64,000 bases of DNA, from the NCBI GenBank assembly GCA_028564705.1, contig JAPXFQ010002422.1, positions 496,001-560,000 on the forward strand. Reading direction: 5' to 3'. A program made the translations under genes and the position numbers. The notes beneath the pieces are model-generated. The model did not search any database, was not told where the DNA came from, and worked only from the letters and a program-made list of their open reading frames with translations. The stretch is from Apricaphanius iberus (taxonomy: Eukaryota; Chordata; Actinopteri; Cyprinodontiformes; Aphaniidae). Shown here piece after piece: positions 1 through 13,761 of the stretch (the stretch's first letter is position 1; every line of letters begins with the position of its first letter).

Positions 1-1907
<1,907 letters not shown>

Positions 1908-2379
1908 TATGGCTGTTATTTTGGAGAGGAAGAAAACGAAACAAAAACCAAACCCGTACACTGATGGATAGCAAACACCGGTGCGGGGTTACTGCCAACG
2001 TTTTAATGCAAAATACTGTTCATTCCTTCTGTCCTCTACTCGAACTAAACACGCATTATCTGGGAAACAGAAGAGGTGCCCTAAAGGATTTGAGCCCCTC
2101 CTTTTCAGTATTTTTCCCAGCTCATTCAGTTTATCCTCACTGTGGCGTCAAAGACGGCGCCTGGTTAGTATAGGAGGAAAGGGAAAAAATGAGCCATTAA
2201 TGAGCAGAAGCCATAATTACAGCGAAGAATCGCAAATCTGTGAATAGGAAGTCACACTGATTTGCACACTGTAAGCAAGCAAACAATCTTTTAAATTGTG
2301 GGTTTAACATGTAACCTGGGAAATACTGCCTGCCCACTAGTTCTTCACCACATGATGGCGCTCTGATCAGTACAAATGA

Positions 2380-2385
2380 AATAAA
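2380..2385 (+). terminator. Proximal polyadenylation signal of rps6ka4
   Basis: AATAAA about 470 bases after the stop codon, followed at 2395-2412 by a T/G-rich stretch suitable as downstream element. It would give a short 3' UTR (1908 to about 2400). Confidence 0.6.
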
Positions 2386-2399
2386 GTTGGAACTTTACT

Positions 2400-3650
2400 G
2401 GTTTAGTTTGAGGGCAAATTTGAGCCATTTGCACTATCAGCAGAGAATGTAAATGATCAAATTATCAAAAAACAAAAAGTGTCTGCAGGGATTTATTACA
2501 GAGGGATTTATTTTGTGATGTTAATGTGTCGCTTGGATATTGGGCACTGTATAGGTAACGGGTGTAGTTGGATGCGGTTGTATGGGTATGGATATTTTCA
2601 TATGAAAAGGTGCACTTCGAATACACTACCAGCTCCCCATTTAAACGCTTTGTAGGGCTCAGGTCTTTCATTATTGAGCCCTCAAACATTTTTGAGTCAC
2701 AGCGTCGAATTTTTAAGTGTTCAGGAGTAGCAGCTTCATAACCACAAACCTGCGCGCTTCGTTGACTCGCCTTTGTTTCTGTTCGGAGGTTTCTGGCATG
2801 CAGTTTTCTATATGTCGGTGTCTGACTGAGGAAAGCTCTGGCGTATCGGCGATTTGGAGCGCACACGATGCCTTATCTGTCTGCTCCTCCTTTTGGCCTC
2901 AGACCAGTGCCATAGTGGGCTCCCACAGATAGCCAGACCTGTCGTCTAATGACTGAGCTCAGCTTTTTTCTCGTCTCCCCCCTGTTCTGCTTTGATACTC
3001 AAAATGTTTAAGAATGACACGCTTAATCACGACTTTTCGGTGGAAGTATTGTATATACCCTTCTTGATTTTTAAACAAACAAAAAAAAATCTTATGTAAT
3101 GAATAATGGTTTAACAACAGTCTGAAAGATATATCATTATTTTTATTGGACTTAAATGTTGCACAATAAGTTGAGCAATTAAACACATTTCAGCTTTAAT
3201 GGTGATTTTTGCTGATATTTATTACGTCCTTGATTTTTAATGCTGTGGTTATGGGTTTATCATGATTTACCTCTTGTAGAATTCCAGCCCTGTGTGTGTG
3301 TTTGTGTGTGAGAGAGTTTGTGTGTATGTGTTTCTACGTGATACACCGAGTGATGTTTGCAGATCAGTTGTGCCGATATTTCTGTGCCAGATGAAGCATT
3401 ATTGCAAATTTGCTGTATTATTTTCCGTCGTTGGTTCCCCACTGATGTCGTTTCAAATTTAGCTAGTTGTTTGATGTTATTACGCAAGACTTGCTTTTAT
3501 TGGTGTTGATACTCTTTAGTTGTTGTTGGTAATTCTTCCTTTTCTCTCTTTTACTTTTTCTGCATTACTATTTTACTGTTGACGTCCTAACTGGGAATGT
3601 ATCTTTTGCACCTGGATTTGTATTTTTCTTTTGTTTTCTTTGGTAGGCGC
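2400..3650 (+). other. Possible extended 3' UTR of rps6ka4; no separate gene seen
   Basis: No convincing exon on either strand: short frames here lack family similarity or codon structure. A TG-rich simple repeat sits at 3291-3332. The stretch is either a long 3' UTR ending at the 3653 signal or plain intergenic DNA; RNA reads would decide. Confidence 0.4.
3291..3332. repeat. (TG)n-rich microsatellite
   Basis: Imperfect TG dinucleotide repeat with short AG and TTTG interruptions. Confidence 0.85.
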
Positions 3651-3652
3651 AA

Positions 3653-3658
3653 AATAAA
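3653..3658 (+). terminator. Distal polyadenylation signal candidate
   Basis: AATAAA followed by a T run and a TTTGTCTGTTGGG GT-rich element at about 3680-3692. If used by rps6ka4 it gives a 3' UTR of about 1.75 kb. No other gene upstream could use it. Confidence 0.45.
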
Positions 3659-3765
3659 TTTTACTTTCAATTTTTTTTCCTTTGTCTGTTGGGTCTTTCA
3701 GTACTATACAGATTCAGCAGCATTTAGAGGAACAGAAAACAGTAAAATATTATATTTGGGGGGTT

Positions 3766-4625
3766 TGGGGTGACGGCACATGTATCCATATTTATCGGTA
3801 TGGCTCGGTCAGTTCGGTACGCACGTATACTGAACAAATGTAGTGTTTTCTACCTCAACACATGCATACGTTTATGTGCATGACTTCGAGCTCATTACAA
3901 TTTTAAAAATGACGTCAAAACGGTAAGGACTCCCAGCCATTTCTAAACTATTTGTGAACATTCCTTGTTTCGTAAGCAGCTACATTAGAAAAAGAAAGAT
4001 TGAACTTTGTCATTGAACTAACACTCTGCACTGAACTGAATGACTCACCTGAAACAATGTCCACTTAAATGAAAGCATCACTGGTAGTAGAGAAAAAACT
4101 GCTGGCATCCACATGGTTACCAGTAGCATCCAATCAGACCAAACTCCTGATTTTGAATAAAAGTGGAATCCCCATTGATGAGAATGGCTTTTCCCAACAG
4201 CTGCTCATGCTGCCTTTATGTACCACTAGGAGACTAGGCTGTTGAAATATATATATAAAAAATCTCTCCATGGTGATTTAAGCATATTTTATTCTCAAAT
4301 ATGGGTAAATTATTATTTAAACACTTTCACTGACTTTTCAAGTGGTCATATTGTTTTCTACTCTTGCTATGTCTGCTTGTACTGCTAAATTGATTTTTAT
4401 ATATATATTTAGAAATCAAATAAAATTTCCAATCAGTTTGATACTTTCAAAAAAATTTTAAGTACATAGAACGTTTTACAATCAAATTCAATTCAGCAGT
4501 AGAAAGGTACGCATTTCTGAAAAAATGTGTTTAATATTGATCCAAAAAAAAAAAGTCATATGCACATTTGTATTTTTCTTGATAAGCGTTCCGAACCGCA
4601 GCTTTAGTGTACTGTTACACCCCTA
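3766..4625. mobile_element. Non-autonomous hAT-like element, about 0.86 kb
   Basis: Left end TGGGGTGACGGCACATGT and right end ...GTACTGTTACACCCCTA (reverse complement TAGGGGTGTAACAGTACAC) are imperfect inverted copies of the TAGGGGTGTAACGGTA-type hAT terminus common in fish. Inner sequence near both ends (TCGGTATGG..., TTCCGAACCG) fits the same family. No 8-bp target duplication is clear; ATATTT occurs near both ends, so the left boundary may be a few bases off. No ORF. Confidence 0.6.
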
Positions 4626-4779
4626 ATATTTATATACATACAGTTTCATGATCTAAGTATGAGGCAAAAAAAAGAAGGTTTAACCACTGTTATATTTTTT
4701 TTGTATTTTGAATTTAAATGTATCCTAATGCATTATTTTGTTGTGTGAAATCATATATAGTTATCAATCTCTGTAAAGT

Positions 4780-5010
4780 TAGCCCAAAAGTTGTTCATAC
4801 CCCTGGCAGATTTCTGTTAAAAATATTTTTTATTTTACCATGAAATTTATTGTTTGATGAGAAATAAGTAGGCCAACAAAAGGTCAATGTACGGATTTTC
4901 GTAAAATGTATTTATTTGCATTCTTCCAAAAACTGTCATTAAACATGTTTGGTACCCTTATTAATAATAGAAACAATTACTGGCATTACTGAAATACACC
5001 CAAAAAATAA
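4780..5010. repeat. Probable Tc1-like terminal fragment
   Basis: GTTGTTCATACCCCTGGCA followed by AGTAGGCCAACA and TTGCATTCTTCCA resembles the terminal non-coding part of a fish Tc1-type family. Identification is from remembered phrases only; no transposase remains. Confidence 0.3.
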
Positions 5011-5099
5011 AACCCGAGAGCCCTTTATTTTTAATTATTTTTTAACAGCTTACTTTACTTTTACTTTGTGTTTTTTTTAATCTACTGCTGTTTTTAACT

Positions 5100-5160
5100 G
5101 TCCACTTTATGACGCTACAATGCAAATTTCCCATTTGTGGAATTAATAAACTTTCTCTGT
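5100..5160 (+). repeat. LINE 3'-tail remnant
   Basis: GACGCTACAATGCAAATTTC...AATTAATAAA resembles the end of a fish non-LTR element whose consensus ends TGTAATGCAAATTTCCCC...GGACTAATAAAGG. Only the 3' UTR tail is seen, as expected for a strongly 5'-truncated copy. Confidence 0.5.
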
Positions 5161-6025
5161 CTATCCGTCCGTTATTTTGATCCTTTATCCTTAATAAGAT
5201 ATTACTTCCTCTCAAAAGAAGCTTTAGACCTAAATATGCCAGAGGTATGGTTAACTGTGTTTCTATAGTTTGTAATTTCATTTTTTTTTCCTGTTTTGTT
5301 GATCCAGAAAATGTTTTCAGTCTGCAAACAAAAACGAGAGAAGTCTTTGAAAATCCTTGTTGGATGTTTTTTGGCCCTACTTCCCATGATTAAAAATGAA
5401 ATTAATAAAGGAATAGAATAAAATATTTCCTAATTAAGAACATATAAATTTATCATACAATTCTATGTTGGAAAAAAACAAACAATGACTCTAAATACCA
5501 GAGGATCAACTTTTGTACCATTCTTGGAGCAGGAATAGACACGATTGTCATTGCTCATATGTATACGACAAAATTAGATTGCATCAGCAACTGGTGCATT
5601 TAAAACAATCAAAAATACACGTCTAAGAAAAGTTTACAATAATTCAGGCAGCATAAGGTTTTGTATTTAAATCTCTTATGTCACATGAGAAGAAGCTAGT
5701 CTTTCAGTCCTGCTTTTTAGACACCCACAACTTCTTCCTGGGAGCAACAGGTTAAATATGTGTTTTCCAGGATGTGAGGGTTCTGACACTATAGTTGCTG
5801 CTCTCTTGACACAACATCTGTTGGAAATGTTTTCTTCTTTAACTTTATTAAAAAAAAAAAAAGTTTTTTGATCTACATTTCCTTGAAGAATGAGTTAGTT
5901 TTAGCAACATCAACACTTAATTTCTAGGATCAATAAAGTATTTTTGAATTTAAAATGAATGAATGTCTTTACTGGTTTCAGAACAATGAGGTAGCATCAG
6001 CTCCGCTAACTGGCTGCCAACAGAG
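5161..6025. other. Intergenic stretch without recognised genes
   Basis: AT-rich. A short AGGATCAATAAAGTATTTTTG motif at about 5926-5946 looks like another truncated LINE tail. Small frames on the minus strand (5042-5387) show no family features. Confidence 0.5.
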
Positions 6026-6746
6026 TAGAGGCCGACCGATATGTTTTTGTTTTAAGGCAAATGCCGATAGTGATTTTTATTTATTTATTTAAATTTGGTC
6101 ACCGATGGCCGATATCTAAAGCCAATTATTTAGGCAGATATATTAACTTTTTAGCAGCACATTGATTGTGAAAGATAACTGAACACTCAGTCTGCAATAA
6201 AAAGTAAAAAGTAAGTATGATTCTTTAAAAATATCTTGAACTCATTAAATATAAAAACAATCTCCAAACAGTAAGCTAAATGCAAATGGTTTCAGAACAG
6301 TGGAAAATAAAATAGATTCCATTTTCTTTGGGTATACCTAATAAAACAAATTCATACAATAACCAGAATAATGGTGCAAATAGCTGTTCTAGGTAGAATC
6401 TTCAAGTATCAAAGTAAAATCACCACAAAGTGAAGCACATTAACACATGATAGTAAATAATTAAATCTAATATACATATAAAAATAGTGCAGTTAAACTT
6501 AAGAGTAAAATATGAGTGGGCTGGCAAACAGTAGATCTGAGTGTGTGGGGGTCCTTCCTTCGGTGCTGCACAGGTGCTTCATCTTTTTGCTTTTGAACAT
6601 CTTTTTCTTTCAACTTTTCTCTTCAGCAAATCATCTGCCTCCATTTAGTCCTATCCTCTGCATTCTCTGCCTGCACGCCAACTGAGTTCATGTAAATAAA
6701 AAAAAATTCAACCGATCTGATATAGAAGAAAATCGTCCAGCCTCTA
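6026..6746. mobile_element. Non-autonomous hAT-like element, 721 bp
   Basis: Left end TAGAGGCCGACCGATA and right end AATCGTCCAGCCTCTA are imperfect inverted repeats of the TAGAGGCCGACCGATA type. Flanking octamers CAACAGAG (6018-6025) and TGACAGAG (6747-6754) agree at 6 of 8 positions, as expected for a decayed hAT 8-bp duplication. No transposase ORF remains. Confidence 0.7.
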
Positions 6747-7228
6747 TGACAGAGTCCTGGCCAAGTCCTGGTAAATTACAGCACTCCATAAACCACTGTG
6801 TCGGTTCCCTGTTAGTTAAATGATGTCATGTTAGGTTATCTTTTTGGAAAAAATGTCGTTTTAGGAACAGCTTTAATACACTGTACTTCATGTGTTTGCT
6901 TAAGTATTATTACTTAACTGGAGTAAAATGTCTGCATATCTCACCCGTTATGAGTTACTTCACTGAATAAAGAATTAGCTTGTTTTAGCCAAAACTGCGT
7001 GAGAAGACACACTCGTCTACATTTCTGTGACAGTGGGACCTGTTGCTTATACATGAGCTTTGTTGTTCCAATTGTATTTCCCATCTTGTGCTTCTTCTTC
7101 TGTGCTTTTGGAGGTAGAATAAGCATAGTAATCCTACAGTTATCTATATATAGTCACCAGAAGTACCTTACCCGCTTACCCTGTCCTGTGCTGTTTGGCT
7201 CATACTTTATTTAACAGTCTTATATAGA
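6747..7228. other. Intergenic stretch, nothing recognised
   Basis: No exon or repeat family could be identified. The opposing short frames at 6941-7214 overlap each other and have no motif. Confidence 0.4.
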
Positions 7229-7235
7229 ATATATA

Positions 7236-8260
7236 TATATATAACTTCTGTCCTCTACCAGAGGCTTGCGAGCTTGATGGTCCTGCTTAGTATCTTTTCT
7301 GTTCCAAGTACTAAGGTTTTCTGGACTGAGATGTCTGAGGTTCTTCCAGGGATCTGCTGGAGCCAATCCTCCAGTTTGGGGATCACTGCCCCAAGTGCTC
7401 CGATTACCACAGGTAATATTGTCACCTTCACCTTCCATGCCTTCTGTAGCTCCTCTCTGAATTTCTCAAGTTTCTCATGTTCCTTCTTGATGTTACCATA
7501 ACTTGGTATTGCCACATCCACCAGAGCAGCTTTCCTCTGCTCTTTATCAACCACCAAAATGTCCGGTTGGTTCGCCATTACCATCTATGTCTGTCTGTAT
7601 TTGGAAGTCCCACAGGATCTTTGCCCGTTCGTTCTCCACCACTTTTGGAGGTGTTTCCCACTTTGACCTTGGGGTTTCCAGCCCATACTCCGCACAGATG
7701 TTTCTGTATATTATACCAGCCACTTGGTTATGACGTTTCCATGTAATGCTTTCCCTGCCAGCATTTTGCACCCTGCTGTTATGTGCTTGATTGTCTCAGA
7801 TGAGTCTTTCCACAGTCTACACCTTGGGTCTTATCTGGTGTGTTAGATCTGGCCCTCTATCATTCTGGTGCTTAGAGCCTGCTCCTGTCCTTCCAGGATG
7901 AGTGCCTCTGTGGTGTCCTGTAGGCCAGCCCTCTCTAGCCATTGGTAGGAGTTCTTGAGATCCGCCACTTCAGTTATGTTCCGGTGGTAGATCCAATGTA
8001 GGGGCTTGTCCTCCCATGACGATCCCTCCTCCAGCACCTCCTCATTGTCTTAGGCACTCAGCATGTCATCTGTTGAAGCCTTGTCCTGGATGTACTTATG
8101 GAGCTTTGATGTTTCATCCTTGATAGTGGCTCTCACGCTCATCATTACTCGGCCTCCTTCCTTACGGGTTGCATAGTATCTCATGGTGCTGGATTTGGGA
8201 TGAAACCCACCATGCATGGTGAGGAGTTTGTGTCTTAACATCTGTAGTCCTTATTATCTG
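7236..8260 (-). mobile_element. REL-endonuclease LINE (Rex6/R4/Dong-like), 5'-truncated
   Basis: About 1 kb of the C-terminal end of a non-LTR element, 3' end at the left next to a (TA)n tract (7229-7243). Such elements nick the target with a restriction-enzyme-like PD-(D/E)XK nuclease placed after the reverse transcriptase. The 5' truncation at about 8260, before the RT, is typical of target-primed retroposition. At least three frame breaks show it is dead. Confidence 0.75.
7255..8241 (-). pseudogene. C-terminal part of LINE polyprotein with REL endonuclease motif
   Basis: Reading right to left: MLRHKLLTMHGGFHPKSS (8241-8050), then WEDKPLHWIYHRNITEVADL and SYQWLERAGL (8037-7843), ITWKRHNQVAGIIYRNIC and KWETPPKVVENE (7771-7547), and finally NQPDILVVDKEQRKAALVD with VTILPVVIGALGAVIPKLE (7584-7255). 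PD...VD fits the REL-endonuclease core. The blocks are in three frames, so indels separate them; one expected zinc-binding Cys in the linker (about 7800-7830) appears replaced (CRLW). Confidence 0.75.
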
Positions 8261-8301
8261 ATGACATAAGTTTTTCTATTAATGGGTCTATAAGCCATGT
8301 T

Positions 8302-8410
8302 GGGTGTCGGTGTATGAATGCGAGTGTGATTGGGTGAATGTGGCTTCAATGTAAAGCGCTTTGAGTGGTCAGTAAGACTAGAAAAGCGCTATATAAGTTC
8401 AGTCCATTTA
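8302..8410 (+). mobile_element. 3' half of a tRNA-derived SINE
   Basis: GTGTATGAATGCGAGTGTG, then AAAGCGCTTTGAGTGGTC and AAGCGCTATATAAGTTCAG: the tail module of a fish SINE family whose fuller copy is at 53168-53490. The promoter-bearing head is missing. It directly follows the truncated end of the LINE at 7236-8260. Confidence 0.75.
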
Positions 8411-9329
8411 TAAGGTGCTTGTTCAAATGCATCTCAGAGCTGATTGCCAGATGTGAAGCATGTAGAGATCATTAGAGCCATGTTTACTCTGTTCTCAGAA
8501 CCAGAGCCAAAGATCTAGAATCACTAATGGTTTATTTGTTTTGATGTCAGATTAAAGAGGGACATTTATGTTTAAAAAATTTTTTTTTTCTTCTGCTATT
8601 GATCCTGAGGCCTAAGACTGAAAGTGGTGAGTGAGATTCTCATTGAATCCCGGCTGATGCCTTCCAATCCAACTGTCCCTTAGAGTCGGTATTACTTGTC
8701 CTGTTGAGTCCCTGCTGCAGCTGAGAAGCTTAACGGCGATGATCCAGGAATTACTTCTCAATGTCATATTCATCACAGCTGATGGTATTACTGTTCATTT
8801 TCCACTATGTTCCTCTTTTTAAACCGGTATTATGCCAAAGATGATTTTCAAGGTGTCGCTGTGTAACACACTTCTTTGTGAGCATCACACCTATTCATTT
8901 GTAATGAGTTTATTGCACCATCAGGGGGCTGCTGTGAGCTTCTGGGTTTACTGCTTCGTCCCCTGCTGGCTGTTTCTCATCACATTTGCTACTTTGCATG
9001 GTGTTTTGCTCAATACTCATCGTTTTAATCTAACGGATGATGTTCTCTGGCTCCAGATTGCCGCTGTGCTGCGTTGCTCCATCCAAACAAGTGGCCAAAG
9101 AAAACATTGACCAAGAGATGGAGGTTAGGAGCTCAGGTGCATTCATTGTACTCCTGCTGACAGGATCAGCAGTAAAAGGCACAGCATCCAGTTAATGATG
9201 CAACATATCCATTGCACTAGACAAGCCACTTATTGACTGTTTGTCTCTGCATAGCAACTGGTTTCTCTTAGCACCTAACCCTTAGATCAGGTAAGCATAG
9301 ATGCAAGACAGGCGTAGTGTTTTTAATAG
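8411..9329. other. Intergenic stretch without recognised genes
   Basis: The 92-codon + frame at 8832-9110 is Cys/Leu-rich with no known motif and no splice context that I trust. No clear repeat boundaries. Confidence 0.4.
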
Positions 9330-9700
9330 TTTTTATTTGAACAAGTTCAAAATCTGGAATGATGATGCTGTGTAAAAGTATTTGCCTCTCTACAGAATTA
9401 TTCTATTATCAAACCTCCAGAGTCAAGAAATCACTTAAGTAGAACCTGTCCGACAACATGAATATGGAAAAAATAGCTCAAAAAGCAACACATCTGGCTC
9501 CTATCAAAAGAAATCCTAAGACAAATTAGTCGATTTTGATCATTCTCAAAGTGGTTTACAAGCTTTTCCGGAGAGCCAAAGCCATTTCTAAGGCATTGGC
9601 ATAGGCTTTGGGACAGAAAGTGGGGAACCTTCCCAGACATTTCCCAAAAATGACTCCGAAAGCAAAGAACCTGCAAGCCGCGTACCCCACGTTATTTTTT
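9330..9700 (+). mobile_element. Degraded Tc1-like element, 5' part
   Basis: After a terminus-like GTGTAAAAGTATTTGCC (9372-9388), the sequence reads in broken + frames like the N-terminal DNA-binding part of a Tc1-type transposase (TCTCAAAGTGGTTTACAA, then a helix-turn-helix-like AISKAL...ALGQK). A T run at 9693-9707 follows. No catalytic domain remains. Confidence 0.5.
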
Positions 9701-10419
9701 TTTTTTTACGTTATAAATTGCTGTGGATCAGTTTTTTGAGCAGCATTTTGGTAATTTTATTTTTGTATCATTGACTGATTACTAACTGCAACTAACTACT
9801 GCTTACGAAAGTGAAAAAAACCCCCAAAAAAACCCCACATTAAATATACAACAAATAAAATGACTGACTGCTTTTGAAGATCCTTCTGATCCACAGCATC
9901 TCCCTTCACAACAACTCTTTGATACTTAGATGATTTGAGTCACAGAAATATTTGATTTTCCTTCGGTATAAAAAACACATTTTTGAATTGAACTGATTTG
10001 AATTGAATTGAATGCGGGATAGCATTGACGGGAATTTATGATCCAGTTGCCTGAGTTCCTTTGATGGGCTGACATTATACAAAAAACGCAGTGAAACAGT
10101 TTATTGTTTTCATTGGATTGAATGGAATTTAAAGGTTTTTTAATTGGATTTCAAGCTGAATGTACTAAACTGATGTATTAGTGGATTATTTGAAATTGGG
10201 GTGGATTTATTTGTTTTTAACATAATGTAACGTGTTGTGTATCTGAACTTAACTGAATATAAAAAGTTGTTTTCCACAACAAATTCAGTGTCCAAATATT
10301 ATGGTAATTCCAGGCCCTGTGGCAGTCCCCTAAAAAAAAGAAAAAATAAACAGAAAAATTTAAAGGGGATAAAATATAGCTGATAATTTATTCATCCAAT
10401 TGTTGAGATTTCCTTTTTT
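9701..10419. other. AT-rich intergenic stretch
   Basis: Contains short GAATT-type low-complexity repeats (about 9985-10015) and poly-A/T runs. No gene, RNA or repeat family recognised. Confidence 0.4.
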
Positions 10420-12200
10420 CATACTAGATCCCAAGGAGTGGACTCAAAAGATGATTATAAGGCTCCCGAAGGGAATTATATATCAACGGCAGTGATCCGT
10501 GTGGACACATAAAAGCTAGGAGAGACCAATAAAGCTGATTGGCATGGTTTGCAGCACGCTCATTGATCGCTGGCTGCGGATGAATCCCGCACTGAGCCTC
10601 GGGGCTAATCAAACTCCCCTGCTTTACATATACTCCCTGTGCTGCAGGACAGACCTCTGTTTCTGACACCACGTCTCCTGCAAACAGCTGGACATACAGA
10701 GGTGCAGAGACTGCTGTCCCTAGAGGAGAGAGTTAACTCCTGTAAAAGAATGTCCATGACACCCATTTCCACAAATACCAAAAATAATGATAAGTTGCAT
10801 GAACTGATGCAGCTGTGATGAATGAATCTGGTACAATATAATATGATTAATGTAATATTTATCAGTCCTTTAAATGAGGAAATTCGGAATATGTCAAGAA
10901 ATATTACTGGCTGCTCTGTTAGACAGGTTTCATGAACTCTGACGCTGTCCATGGTGCTGGAAACATCATAAATCGCTCGCCACCAGGGGTCAGCAAGATC
11001 CCTGGTAGCGACTGCTGCAGAGACACACAATGAGCAATTGAGAGGAAATAGAAAACATGAATATAATGTGCCACCAAGCCATTAATTAAATCAGTCCTTG
11101 GGTGAATGATTTGCATGGAATAAATGTAATTTATTGAGCGCGACAAAGACGGATCAGGGTGGAACGCTCGCTCTGAATCATCAATTACAATCTGCACTAC
11201 TTGGAATTGACCCAAGAGCAGAGAGCACTTCCTTCAGTCAGAGGCATACATTCACACATGAGGTAGTGGTGGGGAATCATTTACCAGTAGCATCATATTG
11301 TTGCTGAAATTCCGGACCATTTTTTCTTTGTAGATCGCAAATGCGGGTGATTTTATTTTCATTCATTTATTAGCTCGCTAATTCTACAGTATGTGTATAA
11401 TGAGAGCATTTAGATGCTGGATAATTACTCCCCAAGAACCATTGGAGTACGGGAAATGATTAGAAAATAAGACTCTTAAGATTTGATGCAAAAATCACAT
11501 TTAAACAAGAGTTTTCACCAGTTTAACATATTAGTTATTGAAAAAGCAGGTGCTCCCACTCTTGATTGAAAATGATCAGAGCCTTATCAGGCCACTTAGT
11601 TGAAAATAAGTTCTTCTGTTTGTCCAAGTGTTTAATAGTGGAATATTAGGCCATCTGTCTGACAGCTGAAGCTTAAAAGTAATCAAGAATGATCTCAAGC
11701 AGCAAATCTTCTGCAAACCGTAAGATATGCAATGCGCTGTTGCTCATATAAACTGCTCTTTGATGAACTGAATAATGTCAAAATACTCAAACTTGTGAAG
11801 TGATCTGGAGTTTACGGCAATCATCGCGCTCTTTGGTCAGGCATTTCCAGAGACAGCTCCATAGCAGGGGAGAATAGGCAAGTACGTCCAACGTTCGTTA
11901 TAAATGCGGGGAATCAACAGTGCTGGCTTAGAAGTGCCTCTACAAATTATTAACATAAAAAATATGAATAAAGTAATGCGATGTATGTACAGTTCTCTCT
12001 GTTCTCAGCATACCTAATAATAGTGCTTAATAATATTTGAACAAGGCTTTGTGACGGATGAAGCTTAAAACATGAACGTACCTAATATGACAAATGTAAA
12101 AAAGATTCTGAATGCCCTCAAGTCAGTGAAACTGTAATCCAGTGTCTTTAGTAATGCTTTAAGGGCTGTTTAAAGCCTTAAGAAGGAAAACCCTGACGAC
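10420..12200. other. Non-repetitive block, candidate conserved non-coding DNA
   Basis: Unlike the flanks this block has balanced composition, few homopolymers and many homeodomain-like ATTA/TAAT cores (e.g. TTAATTAAATCA near 11080 and ATCATCAATTACAA near 11178). No frame has coding character: the 141- and 98-codon minus frames (10605-11215) overlap in different frames and match nothing known to me. A regulatory role is an inference. Confidence 0.35.
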
Positions 12201-12584
12201 CTGTCTATTAGGGATTTTCCACAACAACAAAAAAAGAATTAGTGCTAGTTTAGTGCCAGGGCTGGTGCTTAGGTGGTTTGTAGCCAGTTCTTTCCAAGAA
12301 CCAGCTGCTTTTCCGCTGAGGCGGTGCCCAGTTAGTGTTGCATCATTACACTGTCTAAAGCAGTGATTCCCAACCAGGGGGATGTGTACCCCTATCGGTA
12401 CGTCAGCGCATAACACGGAAGGGGCTGGGGTGGGGGGGATGGACGACATTGTGGAAACATTTATGGTTTGTTTTTATAGTCTTTTGTGTAAATGTCTGTT
12501 TAAAGGAACTTATTCAAAGTAGCTTCAATTTGTGTTAGACCAAAGGAAAGTACATTTACTTCATTCAATATATTTTGTATTTAT

Positions 12585-12588
<4 letters not shown>

Positions 12589-12643
<55 letters not shown>

Positions 12644-12652
12644 TATATATAT

Positions 12653-12696
<44 letters not shown>

Positions 12697-12700
12697 TATA
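12589..12700. repeat. (AT)n microsatellite
   Basis: About 112 bases of nearly pure AT dinucleotides with short TATTATAT interruptions. It abuts the left end of the Tc1 element at the position where the outer ~20 bases of its inverted repeat should be, so it probably grew from the TA target and swallowed the terminus. Confidence 0.95.
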
Positions 12701-12882
12701 CCCCCTTGCTGATTGTATACGTTTGTCCAATGAAAAAAGAAATGAAAGGTGTAGAAACAGTATAATTTTAATGGTATTGTTATTTTAACCATGACAGCTT
12801 GCACATAGAAATAAAAATAAAAAAACCTTTAAATAAAAAATTAGATTTGCATTTTATTGAACGAAATAAGTATTTGAACCTT

Positions 12883-13761
12883 CTAACATAAACTCGTTAT
12901 ATCACTAAGGTTTTGAGGCTGCCTCTGTGCTACTTTGAGCTTCAGCTCCCTCCATAGGTTTTCTATTGGATTAAGGTCTGGAGACTGACTAGGCCACTCC
13001 ATGACCTTAATGTGCTTCTTCTTGAGCCACTCTTTTGTTGCCTTTGCTGTATGTTTTGGGTCATTGTCGTGCTGAAACACCCATCCACGACCCATTTTCA
13101 GTTTCCTGGCAGAAGGAAGGAAGTTGTCGCTTAGGATTTTACAATACATGGCTCCGTCCATTTTCCCGTTGATTCAGTGAAGTTGCCCTTTGCCCTTAGC
13201 AGAAAAATACCCCCAAAGCAAAATGTTTCCACCTCCATGCTCCATAGGCAACATTTTTCTTCATCCAAACAACGAATTGAGTAAATGCCAAAGACCTAAA
13301 TTTTGGACTCATCTGACCACAGCACTTTCTCCCAGTCACTCTGAATTATTCAGGTGTTCATTGGCAAACTTCAGACTGTCTGCGCATGGGCCTTCTTGAG
13401 CAGGGGGACCTTGTGAGCTCTGCGGGATTTTAACCCATTGCGGTGTAATGTGTTTCCAATGGTTTTCTTGGTGACGGTGGTCCCAGCTACTCTGAGGTCA
13501 TTAACTAACTCCTCTCGTGTAGTTCTCGGATGATTATTCACCTTTCTCAGGATCATTGACACCCCATGAGGTGAGATCTTATGTGGAGCCCCAGACTGTT
13601 CATTTTGTCACTTTGTGCTCCTGCCATTTTTGAACAAGTGCACCAACACCTGTCACCTTCTTTCCCAGCTTCTTGCTAATGGTTTTGTAGCCCATACCAG
13701 CCTTGTGCAGGTCTACAATTTTCTGTCTGATATTCTCGGACAGTTCTTTGGTCTTTCCCAT
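12883..13761 (-). pseudogene. Tc1 transposase pseudogene
   Basis: The start ATG complement is at 13759-13761 ([19 protein letters not shown] start). Visible blocks: [37 protein letters not shown] (13562-13371); [34 protein letters not shown] with the second catalytic Asp, and [19 protein letters not shown] with the third acidic residue (13161-12883). Frameshifts and a stop separate N- and C-terminal blocks, and the last ~50 family residues after QNLSD are missing. Confidence 0.88.

Noticed and set aside
11258..11270. let-7-like TGAGGTAGT
   Set aside because: Only the seed region agrees (TGAGGTAGTGGTGG), and no complementary arm is seen within 80 bases.
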